DNA of 64,000 bases from the NCBI GenBank assembly GCA_024400455.1, contig JAKSMU010000005.1, forward strand, positions 62,001 to 126,000. Reading direction: 5' to 3'. Numbering within the stretch: position 1 is the stretch's first letter; each line of letters starts with the position of its first letter. The notes under the pieces were generated by a model. That model saw only the letters and a list, made by a program, of their open reading frames with translations, ran no database searches and was not told where the DNA came from. The translations under genes were made by a program, and so were the position numbers. Positions 53,419 to 62,273 of this stretch are shown in pieces. The DNA is from Bacteroidales bacterium. GTDB taxonomy: Bacteria; Bacteroidota; Bacteroidia; Bacteroidales; F082.

Positions 53419-54534
53419 TCAATTCCTCCTTCCCTCCTCAATACTCCCTTTTATCAATATCGGACAAATGTCCTTGATCTGCGCTTTCAACTGCTCGTTG
53501 ATGCGCTTGCGCTCGATGTAGCAGTTGTAAATGTTTACGATGGATTTCTGAATCTCAATGTCGGGAATGGGAATCTCAACATTCTTCATTTCTTCCATAG
53601 AAAAATTTTCTCTTGCAGAACCCCAAGAGTTAAATCTTGCGTATCTATCAAATTCAACTCTTGAAAGCCACATAGCCAAATATGCAGGTAGAAGTTTTTC
53701 TTTATTCACACTGAAAACCTCATAAATTGGAGAAACGACCAAATCTCTTTCGAAAGTGTTATATGAAAATGCCAAAACTTTCCATGTATCTGTCGTAGGA
53801 ACAAACGCAAAATCCCCTTGACCCACAATTTTATAACTTCCCAATTCTTCTCTATTAACTCTGCTTTGTGCTTCTCGAAATTCTTTTTTTGTACTTAAAC
53901 CCATGACAAAGTCAATGGATTTATCTTTATTTCTCTCATTCCTTTCCTCAATATACCCTCCAATCTTCTCACAAGGCATTTTTCTTCTCAAATCCTCGAT
54001 GTATCCGTCGCACACGAGTTTCAAATCCTCCAGGCCGCGCTCGTAGTTCTGCTGGTTGGCCAACATCGCGTTATATACGTCCACGTACTTCTGCTGGATG
54101 TCGAGTGAAGGAATGTCGATTTCAATGTCGCAAAACACATCCCAATCCAGATTGGAACGAATACTTCCGTCACTGCAAAAAGCACCATATCTATCCATTT
54201 CTTTTGAAAGAAATTTCATGAAAAAATATAGCGGAATTACTTTGTCAGTTGCTGTAACTTCAAAAGTCGTGTATGCAGGAGAAACCAAAATCGGTTTGTC
54301 GCAATTATACATACTAACTCGAATGCATTCGTCTCTTCCCGTTTGCATACCACTATATACAAACCGGTTCTTTCTGACTACCTTATATTTTGTTTCGTCA
54401 AGGCCTTCTGTATTCGCCACGGTTGGCATAAATTCTTTGTCAATATTGATACCGAAGAAATCTCGTATTCCAAGATTATTTCTTTCGTCAACAACAGATA
54501 TCAGCTCGCCCAATTTGTATTTCTTCAACGCCAT
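53419..54534 (-). CDS. hsdS: Type I restriction enzyme specificity subunit
   Basis: A 371-residue protein with two target-recognition domains. The first ends in the conserved coiled-coil spacer (IPSLDIQQKYVDVYNAM) and the second in a matching one (IPDIEIQKSIVNIYNCY). Each half recognises part of a bipartite DNA target; the target cannot be read from sequence. It lies between two DUF1016 genes, with gaps of 12 and 4 bp. No inverted-repeat second hsdS fragment is seen, so there is no sign of phase-variable shuffling here. Confidence 0.9.
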   Translation of the reverse strand: MALKKYKLGELISVVDERNNLGIRDFFGINIDKEFMPTVANTEGLDETKYKVVRKNRFVYSGMQTGRDECIRVSMYNCDKPILVSPAYTTFEVTATDKVIPLYFFMKFLSKEMDRYGAFCSDGSIRSNLDWDVFCDIEIDIPSLDIQQKYVDVYNAMLANQQNYERGLEDLKLVCDGYIEDLRRKMPCEKIGGYIEERNERNKDKSIDFVMGLSTKKEFREAQSRVNREELGSYKIVGQGDFAFVPTTDTWKVLAFSYNTFERDLVVSPIYEVFSVNKEKLLPAYLAMWLSRVEFDRYARFNSWGSARENFSMEEMKNVEIPIPDIEIQKSIVNIYNCYIERKRINEQLKAQIKDICPILIKGSIEEGRRN

Positions 54535-54546
54535 ACTTCTGAAGTG

Positions 54547-55590
54547 TTATTCTTGTTCGTCGTCTATTAGTTCTGCCAATTCCTGCATTTTGCGTTGCAG
54601 TAAGGCCTTGTCAGGCAGTTTCAGTTCGTATTCGGCCACCAAAGTTGGTGATAGACTGCGGCTAAGTGCATACTCCACCACTTCGTCGTCTTTGCTCTTG
54701 CAAAGCAGCACCCCAATACTGGGATTTTCGTGGGGCTTCTTCACATCGCGGTCGAGTGCTTCGAGATAGAAGTTGAGCTGTCCCAAATGTTCGGGCTTAA
54801 ACTTCTCTGTTTTCAGCTCAAAAGCCACCAAGCATTGCAATTCCCTATGGTAGAAAAGCAGGTCGATGCGAAAATCGCTGTTCCCCACCTGCAAATGAAA
54901 TTCGTCTTTAATATGGATGAAATCCTTTCCGAGTTCGAGAATGAAATCACGCATCCTGGCTATCAAAGTTTTGCGGAACGTGTTTTCAGGCTTGCCGTTT
55001 TGTTCGCCCACAAACTCCATCACGTAGTGGTCGCGGAAAATGCTTTCTGCCTTTGGTGCAATTTCTCTCAGCAGTGGTGAGAGTTTTGGCTGCGAAAGTT
55101 GACTCCGTTCAAATAAAGCACTGTCAATCTGCCGTTCCAACTGTCGCGATGACAATCTCTCTCTCTTGCATAAATTCATATAGAACACCCTCTCGGGCAA
55201 CGATTTAGCACAGCTCATTATCATTAAATTATTGGTCCAGCTAATTTCTCTCAGCAGTGCTGAGAGTTTTTCATCGGCATCTTTATAGGTCTCGTAAAAC
55301 TGCTTCATACGCCATAGGTTTTGTTTGGAGAAACCTTCGGAATTTGGCTCCTGAGTACGTATGTAGTCGGCCAATTCCTCCACCACCGATTTGCCCCAGC
55401 CGGATTTTTCTACTTGCTGGCTTATGTAGCAACCTATTTGCCAATATAGGTCTATCAATGACGTGTTGACGGCAGCAAAAACCTTTTGCTTCGCTGCCTT
55501 AATCATTTCCAGCACTTCGTTGAACTGCGGAGATGTGGTGTTACCGTTTGCAAGGTTAATATCTATATTCGGTTCCATAGTCAAATCCAT
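54547..55590 (-). CDS. DUF1016 / YhcG-type PD-(D/E)xK nuclease, copy 1
   Basis: A 347-residue protein. DUF1016_N (VNTSLIDLYWQIGCYISQQVE ... WGKSVVEELADYI) is followed by the nuclease domain with RIDLLFYHRELQCLVAFELKTEKF (D, E-x-K) and GQLNFYLEALD. It sits between hsdM (69 bp) and hsdS (12 bp) on the same strand. Together with copy 2 it brackets hsdS, so its expression is tied to the restriction system. Confidence 0.88.
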   Translation of the reverse strand: MDLTMEPNIDINLANGNTTSPQFNEVLEMIKAAKQKVFAAVNTSLIDLYWQIGCYISQQVEKSGWGKSVVEELADYIRTQEPNSEGFSKQNLWRMKQFYETYKDADEKLSALLREISWTNNLMIMSCAKSLPERVFYMNLCKRERLSSRQLERQIDSALFERSQLSQPKLSPLLREIAPKAESIFRDHYVMEFVGEQNGKPENTFRKTLIARMRDFILELGKDFIHIKDEFHLQVGNSDFRIDLLFYHRELQCLVAFELKTEKFKPEHLGQLNFYLEALDRDVKKPHENPSIGVLLCKSKDDEVVEYALSRSLSPTLVAEYELKLPDKALLQRKMQELAELIDDEQE

Positions 55591-55659
55591 TTTGATGTTT
55601 CTTTATTTGCCGTTGCAAGATTATCACCTTATATAATCCTATCATTCAAAGCGTTAAGA

Positions 55660-57360
55660 TTATTCATCCATTGAACAAGGAAATTTCTGTTCCGCTTCCG
55701 CTGCCATGGTTGGCGGGAGGTTGTAGCCATAAACATAATCCACCACAGTGTTCCGGGTCTCTATCTCATAGCCAATGCCCTTAAAAGCCTCTTCAAGCAT
55801 TTTCTGCGACTGCTTCTCAGCGGCAAGTATCTGCCTCATCTCATCTTGTATGCGTGCCATCTCCTTGGCATAGTCAATGTCCAAGTCGTGGTCAACAAAC
55901 TCAATGTATTTGCTTGGCGTCAAGGCAAAGCCTTTCGCCGCTATCTCGTCAAACTTCACACTGCGGTAAAGTTCCGGCACGGCATAATCGCCTCCATCCG
56001 TCCCTTCGGCTTGCCAGGTATGATAAATTTCGGCAGCTTTCTCAATCTGCTCGGTACTCAAAAGCACCTTCTTCTTCTGTTCGCCCTTCACAGGGTTCTC
56101 AGTCCATTGGCGCAAGTCCATGAAGAGTATTTCTTTCTCGCGGTTGCGCAACATGCGCTCATGGTACTTGCCGCCCTTCTTGTTTTGGTTCAGTATCCAA
56201 AGCGTTACACTAATATCGGTTGTAAAGAAAAGCTCTCTTGGCAACACGATGATGGCTTCCACTTTGTCATTCTCAATCAGCTTTTGTCGTATGGTTAGCG
56301 TGTCGCCATCGTTCAAAGCGCCATTGGCAAGCAGGAAGCCCGCAACGCCATCACTCGGCTTCAGGTGCGAAAGCATGTGCAGAATCCAGGCATAGTTGGC
56401 ATTGCTCTCTGGTGGTGTTGCATAATCAGCCCAGCGTGCATCATCATGCAGATTGTCGTTATACCAGCTCTTCAAGTTGAAAGGCGGGTTGGCCATGATA
56501 TAGTTGAAGTAAAGCCCTTTGTGCAGGTCGTGGGTAAACGACGAATCAGCCTCTTCGCCCAAATGATGGCTAAGACCACGCAAGGCAAGATTCATCTTCG
56601 CCAGACGATATGTCGCCGGCTCCTTCTCCTGTCCGTAAATGTTAATCCTATCGATATTGCCTTGGCGTGCTTTCACCAAGTCGGCACTTTGAACGAACAT
56701 ACCGCCCGAACCACAGGCAGGATCATACAAAGTTCCATCGAAAGGCTCAATCATATTGGCGATCAACTGCACAACATCATGCGGCGTATAAAACTCACCC
56801 TCCTCCTTGGTGGCTTCCACGGCAAACGCCTTCAGGAAATATTCATACACATGGCCAATCAAGTCCTTCTCTTCACCAAAAGCCTTATGGCTAATCTTGT
56901 TCACCTCATCCACAAGCTTCTTGATGTCGTTAGCGGCAAGATTGCGCGTCATGAAAGTACCCTCCACAAAGCATCCCTTCAGTTGTTTCGAGTTAGTGGC
57001 GATACTGCGCAAAGCCTCATCCAAAGCCACATTCAAGCCTGGCGCCGGAGTGTTGATTATCGTTGACCAACGCGCCTCGGGAGGCAAATTGTAAGTGCCA
57101 TCCGCAAATGAAGCATCCTCGAAGAAAGCAGCCACAATCTGCTCATCCTCTGGGTCTAACCCCTCATCTTTAAGACGCTGTTTCAGTTTCGCAACGCCAT
57201 CCTCATACTTCTCCCCAATGAAACGGAGAAACACCAAAGTAAGCATCATGTCACGCTTCTCAAAGAAAGACCCCGAGTTGCGCGCCGCCCGCAAAATGTC
57301 GCGGCAATTGAAGAGAATACTATCAATGTTGATAGATTTGTCAGTCACCTTCTTAGCCAT
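55660..57360 (-). CDS. hsdM: Type I restriction-modification N6-adenine methyltransferase subunit
   Basis: A 566-residue protein. HsdM_N helical domain (DILRAARNSGSFFEKRDMML) precedes the catalytic domain with SAM-binding DPACGSGGMF (~residue 215) and NPPF (~290), the adenine-methylase motif. It methylates the target chosen by HsdS. It is the first gene of the five-gene unit hsdM - DUF1016 - hsdS - DUF1016 - hsdR. Confidence 0.93.
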   Translation of the reverse strand: MAKKVTDKSINIDSILFNCRDILRAARNSGSFFEKRDMMLTLVFLRFIGEKYEDGVAKLKQRLKDEGLDPEDEQIVAAFFEDASFADGTYNLPPEARWSTIINTPAPGLNVALDEALRSIATNSKQLKGCFVEGTFMTRNLAANDIKKLVDEVNKISHKAFGEEKDLIGHVYEYFLKAFAVEATKEEGEFYTPHDVVQLIANMIEPFDGTLYDPACGSGGMFVQSADLVKARQGNIDRINIYGQEKEPATYRLAKMNLALRGLSHHLGEEADSSFTHDLHKGLYFNYIMANPPFNLKSWYNDNLHDDARWADYATPPESNANYAWILHMLSHLKPSDGVAGFLLANGALNDGDTLTIRQKLIENDKVEAIIVLPRELFFTTDISVTLWILNQNKKGGKYHERMLRNREKEILFMDLRQWTENPVKGEQKKKVLLSTEQIEKAAEIYHTWQAEGTDGGDYAVPELYRSVKFDEIAAKGFALTPSKYIEFVDHDLDIDYAKEMARIQDEMRQILAAEKQSQKMLEEAFKGIGYEIETRNTVVDYVYGYNLPPTMAAEAEQKFPCSMDE

Positions 57361-57594
57361 ACTATATATTTAGAATTAACTATTAATAAAGAACCCACAA
57401 AATTAAACATTTTCCCACATCACATCACACAAAGCAACCTTACAACCCAAAAATATATTTTTGCAGTATTCTAAGCAACTGTTCAAAGCAAAACTACATA
57501 ATATATCGGCAGGTGATTTCGGGGTAACGAGGCTGCGACCTCCTCATAACGCACGGAACGTATGGAGTCGCACAAGTAAATCCAGCTATTTTTA

Positions 57595-57602
57595 TATCTT
57601 TG
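57595..57602 (+). promoter_or_regulatory. -7 box upstream of the small gene at 57704
   Basis: TATCTTTG followed by CTGCACA, matching TAnnTTTG, about 100 bp before the ATG. A second, weaker candidate TATTTTTG lies in the AT-rich part near 57460. The gap 57361-57703 otherwise holds the tandem array described next. Confidence 0.4.
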
Positions 57603-57627
57603 CTGCACAATTCCGAGAAATGCCAAT

Positions 57628-57671
57628 CGCGAAGGAATCCCGAAACCATCCCGAAGGCATCTCGAAGGAAT
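57628..57671. repeat. Four-copy 11-bp tandem array upstream of the DUF6266-resembling gene
   Basis: Units CGCGAAGGAAT, CCCGAAACCAT, CCCGAAGGCAT, CTCGAAGGAAT in exact 11-bp register (core CGAANNNAT). It lies between the -7 box and the ATG at 57704, so within the 5' leader. Confidence 0.65.
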
Positions 57672-57703
57672 GAGACAAAACCAAAACAGGAAACAAGAAT
57701 ATT

Positions 57704-58276
57704 ATGGCAAGAGTAATACCTATCGACATCATCAAAGGCATCAGCGGCAAGTATGGGAAAGATGCCGACTTCTACTTTGCCACCAACACATCAAGCGGCA
57801 AAATACGCATCTCGCGACTCCCCAAACCGAGACATCGGCCTCCTACCGAAAAACAAAAGGAACAGCGTTCGAGGTTCGCCGCCCGACATGCAGCTGTCAC
57901 CGCATGGCTCAACGCAAACAAGCCCAGCGAATTGAATGGACCAAAAGGAACCGAAGCCTATCTGCATGTGCAGCGGCTGAAACGTCAATTGGGACTCAGC
58001 CTCATCAACCAAGTGCTCCTGAAATACATGGACAGCGACAATGTCATCAGGCTTCCCGAAACAAAAGAGCAACGGAGTTGCAAGCCTCAGAAGCCCAGAA
58101 AACCATGGAAACGGATTTCTACCGGAAACACAAAGGCATTCCATAGAGAGAAAATAAGTAACCGTCCAAAATCAAACTTTAAACCGGATTTCGAGACCTC
58201 AGAGATGCGAGACTGTGTGACTGCGAGGCTTCCTTGTCTCAACCAAACATCTTTCCCTATTATAACAAGGTCATAA
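57704..58276 (+). CDS. Small protein resembling the DUF6266 N-terminal block
   Basis: A 190-residue protein. The N-terminus (IIKGISGKYGKDADFYFATN, then SGKIRISRLPKPRHR ... TEKQKEQRSRF) follows the same order of features as the DUF6266 proteins at 27.6-29.4 kb: a GxSGKxG loop, a basic strand, a Pro-Lys segment and TExQK-QRSxF. The middle is helical (RHAAVTAWLNANKPSELNGP) and the last ~70 residues are basic and disordered. The relation to DUF6266 is suggestive, not proven. It has no signal peptide. Tandem 11-bp arrays lie on both sides. Confidence 0.6.
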   Translation: MARVIPIDIIKGISGKYGKDADFYFATNTSSGKIRISRLPKPRHRPPTEKQKEQRSRFAARHAAVTAWLNANKPSELNGPKGTEAYLHVQRLKRQLGLSLINQVLLKYMDSDNVIRLPETKEQRSCKPQKPRKPWKRISTGNTKAFHREKISNRPKSNFKPDFETSEMRDCVTARLPCLNQTSFPIITRS

Positions 58277-58365
58277 CTCTAAGGTGAACTATATCGAAGG
58301 CTATGATGAACTCGACGGAACGCTACCGTTTCATCGAAGAATGGGTAGCCCTTCATCGAGTTCAT

Positions 58366-58420
58366 GGTAGAGCTTGGGTAGAGTAATGGTAGAGGAAAGG
58401 TAGAGAATGGGTAGAGAGAA
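58366..58420. repeat. Five-copy 11-bp tandem array downstream of the same gene
   Basis: GGTAGAGNNNN units begin at 58366, 58377, 58388, 58399 and 58410, exactly 11 bp apart; the last four bases of each unit vary. It ends 6 bp before the convergent PNPOx-like gene. Confidence 0.65.
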
Positions 58421-58426
58421 CTCATC

Positions 58427-58819
58427 TCATATCTTCACCACCACCGGTTCCTTTGTGAACGAGCTAATGGTAGCCACACCCTCTTTCAGGTAATAGACCG
58501 CCGTATTGGCATCGTTTTCGTCATACATAGACCTCAAGTTTGGATAGGCGTCAAGCATGGCTTTCTTTGGTTCAATGCGTGTGTCTTCGGCCAAAGTGGC
58601 AGAGATTCTGATCCATTCATTGCCGTTGAAGGCGCAGATTTCAGTCTTGGGATTGGCCTCAACCTGTTTGGCAAAAGGCTTGATATGACCCGACTGGATA
58701 TAAAGTTTGTCCTCAAAGATGTTGATGGTTCCAAAGGGTCTCACTCTGGGCTGGTCGTCCTCAACGGTGGCAATGAAATAGGTGCCACAAGATTTCAGGA
58801 AATCGTAGATTTGTTGCAT
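58427..58819 (-). CDS. Pyridoxamine-5'-phosphate-oxidase-like flavin-binding protein
   Basis: A 130-residue split-barrel protein. GTYFIATVEDDQPRVRPFGT, KLYIQSGHIKPFAKQVEANP and ICAFNGNEWIRISATL are typical of small PNPOx-like flavin (FMN or F420) reductases. The physiological substrate is unknown. It is a single-gene unit with a -7 box TAACTTTG upstream on the minus strand (58851-58844). Confidence 0.85.
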   Translation of the reverse strand: MQQIYDFLKSCGTYFIATVEDDQPRVRPFGTINIFEDKLYIQSGHIKPFAKQVEANPKTEICAFNGNEWIRISATLAEDTRIEPKKAMLDAYPNLRSMYDENDANTAVYYLKEGVATISSFTKEPVVVKI

Positions 58820-58843
58820 GAATGTGTTATTTTAAGTATGGTG

Positions 58844-58966
58844 CAAAGTTACATTAATTCCGTTAAGGCAAAAAGAAATCATTTGGATTCAACATTGTTA
58901 TGCAAAAGCATTTATTTGGCACTTCCCTCTTTAAAACTTTCCACTTTAAAAAAATAACTATCTTTG
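58844..58966. promoter_or_regulatory. Divergent promoter region: PNPOx-like gene and cca
   Basis: TAACTTTG on the minus strand (58851-58844) and TATCTTTG on the plus strand (58959-58966, 45 bp before the cca ATG) both match the -7 consensus. Confidence 0.4.
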
Positions 58967-59010
58967 CCGATTCATAGGAATTGAACAAATTCCTCATTTG
59001 ATAAACAATC

Positions 59011-60492
59011 ATGCAATACGACTTTACGAAACATATAGAAAGCCCGATTTTTAAGGTCATCGCACAAGCCAGCAAGCTGCTCGGCTACCGCAGTTATGTG
59101 ATTGGCGGCTATGTGCGCGACATTTTGCTTCGCCGTCCTTCAAACGACATCGACGTGGTGACCGTTGGCAGCGGCATCACGTTGGCGAAAAAAGTCGCCG
59201 CCATGCTGCCCGGCAAGAAGGAAGCCAAGTATTACGGCGCTTTCGGCACGGCAATGATTAATTATAAAGGTATGGAAGTCGAGTTTGTGGGCGCGCGTCG
59301 CGAGTCGTACGACCGCAACAGCCGCAAGCCCGTGGTAGAAGACGGCACTTTGGAAGACGACCAGAACCGCCGCGATTTCACCATCAACGCGATGGCTATC
59401 AGCCTCAACGAAGACGATTTCGGCACTTTCGTCGACCCGTTCAACGGCATGGGCGACTTGGAGGAACTCACCATACGTACCCCACTCGACCCTGACATCA
59501 CCTATTCCGACGACCCGCTGCGCATGATGCGCGCCATACGTTTTGCCTCGCAGTTGCATTTCTATATCGAAGCGGAATCCTTCGAATCCATCAAGCGCAA
59601 CGCCGAGCGCATCAAAATCGTTTCGATGGAACGCATCACCGAAGAACTGAATAAAATCATTCTTTCCAAGCAACCATCCATCGGTTTCAAGTTATTGGAT
59701 GAAAGCGGTTTGCTGAAACTGATATTTCCACAATTGGTGCAACTGAAAGGCGTGGAAACCGTCAACGGACGAGGCCATAAGGACAATTTCCTGCACACCC
59801 TGCAAGTCCTCGACCAAGTGGCCGAAGTGAGCAATGACCTCTGGCTACGTTGGGCAGCAATTTTGCACGACATCGCCAAACCTCAGACTAAACGCTGGGA
59901 AGAAGGCACAGGCTGGACTTTCCACGGGCACGAGTTCAAAGGCTCGAAAATGGTGCCTAAGATATTCACGGCCATGAAGTTGCCCCTGAATGAAAAGATG
60001 AAATACGTGCAGAAACTTGTGCTGTTGCATCTGCGTCCAATCGTGCTCGCCGAAGACATCGTGACAGACTCTGCCGTCCGCCGTCTGCTTTTCGATGCGG
60101 GCGACGACATCGATGACTTGATGCTCCTTTGCCATGCCGACATCACTTCAAAGAACGAAGAAAAAATCCGCAAATACCACAAGAATTTTGAAATCGTTCA
60201 GGAAAAACTGAAGGAAATCGAAGCAAAAGACCATCTCCGCAACTGGCAGCCGCCCGTCGATGGCACAGTCATCATGGAAACCTTTGGACTCCCGCAAAGC
60301 CGTGAAGTCGGTGTCATCAAAAATGCCATTCGCGAAGCTATTTTGGACGGCGTCATCGGCAACAATTTCACAGAAGCTTATGCTTTTATGAAAGCCGAAG
60401 GCGAAAAATTAGGTTTGAAAGTCGTCAAAGAAATTACTGAGCCTGTGGCAGTTGCATCCAATGGTCCTGTGCCTCAAAAACTGAACGACTGA
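59011..60492 (+). CDS. cca: CCA tRNA nucleotidyltransferase with HD domain
   Basis: A 493-residue protein. VIGGYVRDILL (residues ~30-40) and NDIDVV (D46, D48) form the class II nucleotidyltransferase head, followed by GTLEDDQNRRDFTINAMA and the neck domain. A metal-dependent HD domain follows (ILHDIAKP, H286-D287). It adds or repairs the 3' CCA of tRNAs. Its stop shares one base with the miaA start, so both tRNA genes are coupled. Confidence 0.92.
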   Translation: MQYDFTKHIESPIFKVIAQASKLLGYRSYVIGGYVRDILLRRPSNDIDVVTVGSGITLAKKVAAMLPGKKEAKYYGAFGTAMINYKGMEVEFVGARRESYDRNSRKPVVEDGTLEDDQNRRDFTINAMAISLNEDDFGTFVDPFNGMGDLEELTIRTPLDPDITYSDDPLRMMRAIRFASQLHFYIEAESFESIKRNAERIKIVSMERITEELNKIILSKQPSIGFKLLDESGLLKLIFPQLVQLKGVETVNGRGHKDNFLHTLQVLDQVAEVSNDLWLRWAAILHDIAKPQTKRWEEGTGWTFHGHEFKGSKMVPKIFTAMKLPLNEKMKYVQKLVLLHLRPIVLAEDIVTDSAVRRLLFDAGDDIDDLMLLCHADITSKNEEKIRKYHKNFEIVQEKLKEIEAKDHLRNWQPPVDGTVIMETFGLPQSREVGVIKNAIREAILDGVIGNNFTEAYAFMKAEGEKLGLKVVKEITEPVAVASNGPVPQKLND

Positions 60493-61391
60493 TGAAGACT
60501 TTGGTCGTCATAGCAGGTCCAACTGCATCAGGCAAAACCGCCTTTTCCATCGCTTTGGCAAAGGCATTGGACACGGTCATCATTTCCGCCGATAGCCGTC
60601 AGTTTTACAAGGAAATGAGCATCGGAACGGCAGCGCCAACACCAGATGAATTAAGCCAGGTAAAGCATTATAATATCCACAACATCAGTATTGAAGACAA
60701 GTACGATGTTGCTGAATATGAAAAAGATGTGCTTAATCTTTTGAACACGCTTTTCAAAGAACACGATTCTGTGATTCTTACTGGCGGTTCGGGATTGTTT
60801 ATTGATGCAGTTTGCAACGGCATTGACGAGATGCCCGACATAACGGCAGAAACAAGAGGAAAAGTGGATAATCTTTACCGCGAAGGCGGATTAAGAGCCT
60901 TGCAGGATGCTGTGCAACAGCTTGACCCTGAATATTTTTCCATTGTCGACCAGCAGAATCCCCGCCGTTTGCAACGCGCCTTGGAAGTCTGTCTGCAAAC
61001 TGGAAAAACCTTTACATCCTATCGCCAAAGGCAAGCCGCACCGCGCGAGTTCAACATCATCAAGTTTGCATTGCTATGGGACCGTGAAACACTCAACCAG
61101 CGCATTGATATGCGCGTTGATTTGATGATGGAACAAGGCCTTATGGCAGAAGCACAAAACCTCTACCCTATGCGTCATCTGAACGCTTTAAACACAGTCG
61201 GTTACAAGGAATTGTTTGCCTACTTCGATGGCGATTGCACCTTGAAAGAAGCCGTTGAGCAAATCAAGATTCACACACACCAATACGCCAAACGACAGAT
61301 GACTTGGCTGCATAAGGACGACAGCTACATTTGGGTGAAACCAAATGAGTTAGACAAAGTAATAGTGCAAATCAAATCTCTAAACGAATAA
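60492..61391 (+). CDS. miaA: tRNA dimethylallyltransferase
   Basis: A 299-residue protein of normal length. P-loop GPTASGKT (residues 9-16), DSRQFYKEMSIGTAAP and GGSGLFIDAV are diagnostic, and QNPRRLQRALEV follows. It transfers a dimethylallyl group to A37 of tRNAs reading UNN codons. Translationally coupled to cca (TGATG). The convergent kinase gene ends 6 bp after it. Confidence 0.93.
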   Translation: MKTLVVIAGPTASGKTAFSIALAKALDTVIISADSRQFYKEMSIGTAAPTPDELSQVKHYNIHNISIEDKYDVAEYEKDVLNLLNTLFKEHDSVILTGGSGLFIDAVCNGIDEMPDITAETRGKVDNLYREGGLRALQDAVQQLDPEYFSIVDQQNPRRLQRALEVCLQTGKTFTSYRQRQAAPREFNIIKFALLWDRETLNQRIDMRVDLMMEQGLMAEAQNLYPMRHLNALNTVGYKELFAYFDGDCTLKEAVEQIKIHTHQYAKRQMTWLHKDDSYIWVKPNELDKVIVQIKSLNE

Positions 61392-61397
61392 TAAATT

Positions 61398-62273
61398 TTA
61401 TCGAAACACCAGTTCGAACACGGTCTTTTCCGGTGTGCTTTCCAACAAGTCGATGGAGCCGTTGTGAAGGTTCATGATTTGGCGCGAAATGCTGAGGCCA
61501 ATGCCCGAACCATTTGGTTTGGTAGTGAAGAAAGGAACGAAAATCTGTTCCTGACTTTCGCGGCTGATGGTTTTGCCGTTGTTACTGACCACGATACGCA
61601 CTTGTTCGTTGGCATTGATACTCGCTTCAATGTTGATTTGGCTTGCCTCGGCTTGCACTGCGTTCTTTATCAGGTTGACCATAATTTGCGACAGTTGGCT
61701 TTCATCAGCATAAAGGATAATGTCATCTGAAAGTGCTGTATAAGTGCATTTTGCATTGGCAGTAGCGCATTGCTCAGAAGTCAAGTTGATGACTTTCTCC
61801 ATCAATTCGGAAAGCATGATGGCTTTCTTGATGGGGCGCGCCACACCCGCCAAAGCACGATATGATTCAACGAACCGAATTAAATCCTTCGACGAAGACG
61901 AAATCGTTTTCAAACCCGCCTTGACATCCAACTGCGCCTCATAGGGATGCTCGACGGAGCGGCTCAATGCCTCACTCAAAGAGGCTATCGGGCTAACCGT
62001 ATTCATGATTTCGTGCGTCAGGACACGGATGAGTTTTATCCACGATTGCTGCTCGTCGCGCTGGCGGTTACGTTCTAATATCCAGCGCATTCGGTTCAGC
62101 GTGGTGTTGAATTTCCCATTTTCCTGAAAGCGGAAATTCATCTCGTCGTCCTCAAAGGCATCAAGCATATACGCCACCTTGTTCCTGTCCTTGCGCCGCA
62201 CGATGATAGCCGTAGCGATGGCCGTCACCGCAACACTGGCGAAAACAATCAATATCACAAGCCAGATGCGCAT
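61398..62273 (-). CDS. Sensor histidine kinase, NtrB-like partner
   Basis: A 291-residue protein. One N-terminal membrane helix (WLVILIVFASVAVTAIATAI) leads directly to the phospho-acceptor helix with H87 (LTHEIMNTVSPI) and an HATPase domain (N-box NLIKNAVQAE, G-box GSGIGLSISRQI). There is no extracytoplasmic or PAS sensor, so input must come from the short linker or another protein. It overlaps the NtrC-type regulator by 1 bp, downstream on the same strand, and is its evident partner. Confidence 0.88.
   Translation of the reverse strand: MRIWLVILIVFASVAVTAIATAIIVRRKDRNKVAYMLDAFEDDEMNFRFQENGKFNTTLNRMRWILERNRQRDEQQSWIKLIRVLTHEIMNTVSPIASLSEALSRSVEHPYEAQLDVKAGLKTISSSSKDLIRFVESYRALAGVARPIKKAIMLSELMEKVINLTSEQCATANAKCTYTALSDDIILYADESQLSQIMVNLIKNAVQAEASQINIEASINANEQVRIVVSNNGKTISRESQEQIFVPFFTTKPNGSGIGLSISRQIMNLHNGSIDLLESTPEKTVFELVFR

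Noticed and set aside
53419..54534. Phase-variable hsdS shuffling
   Set aside because: Only one hsdS is present and no inverted partial copy or dedicated recombinase lies next to it.
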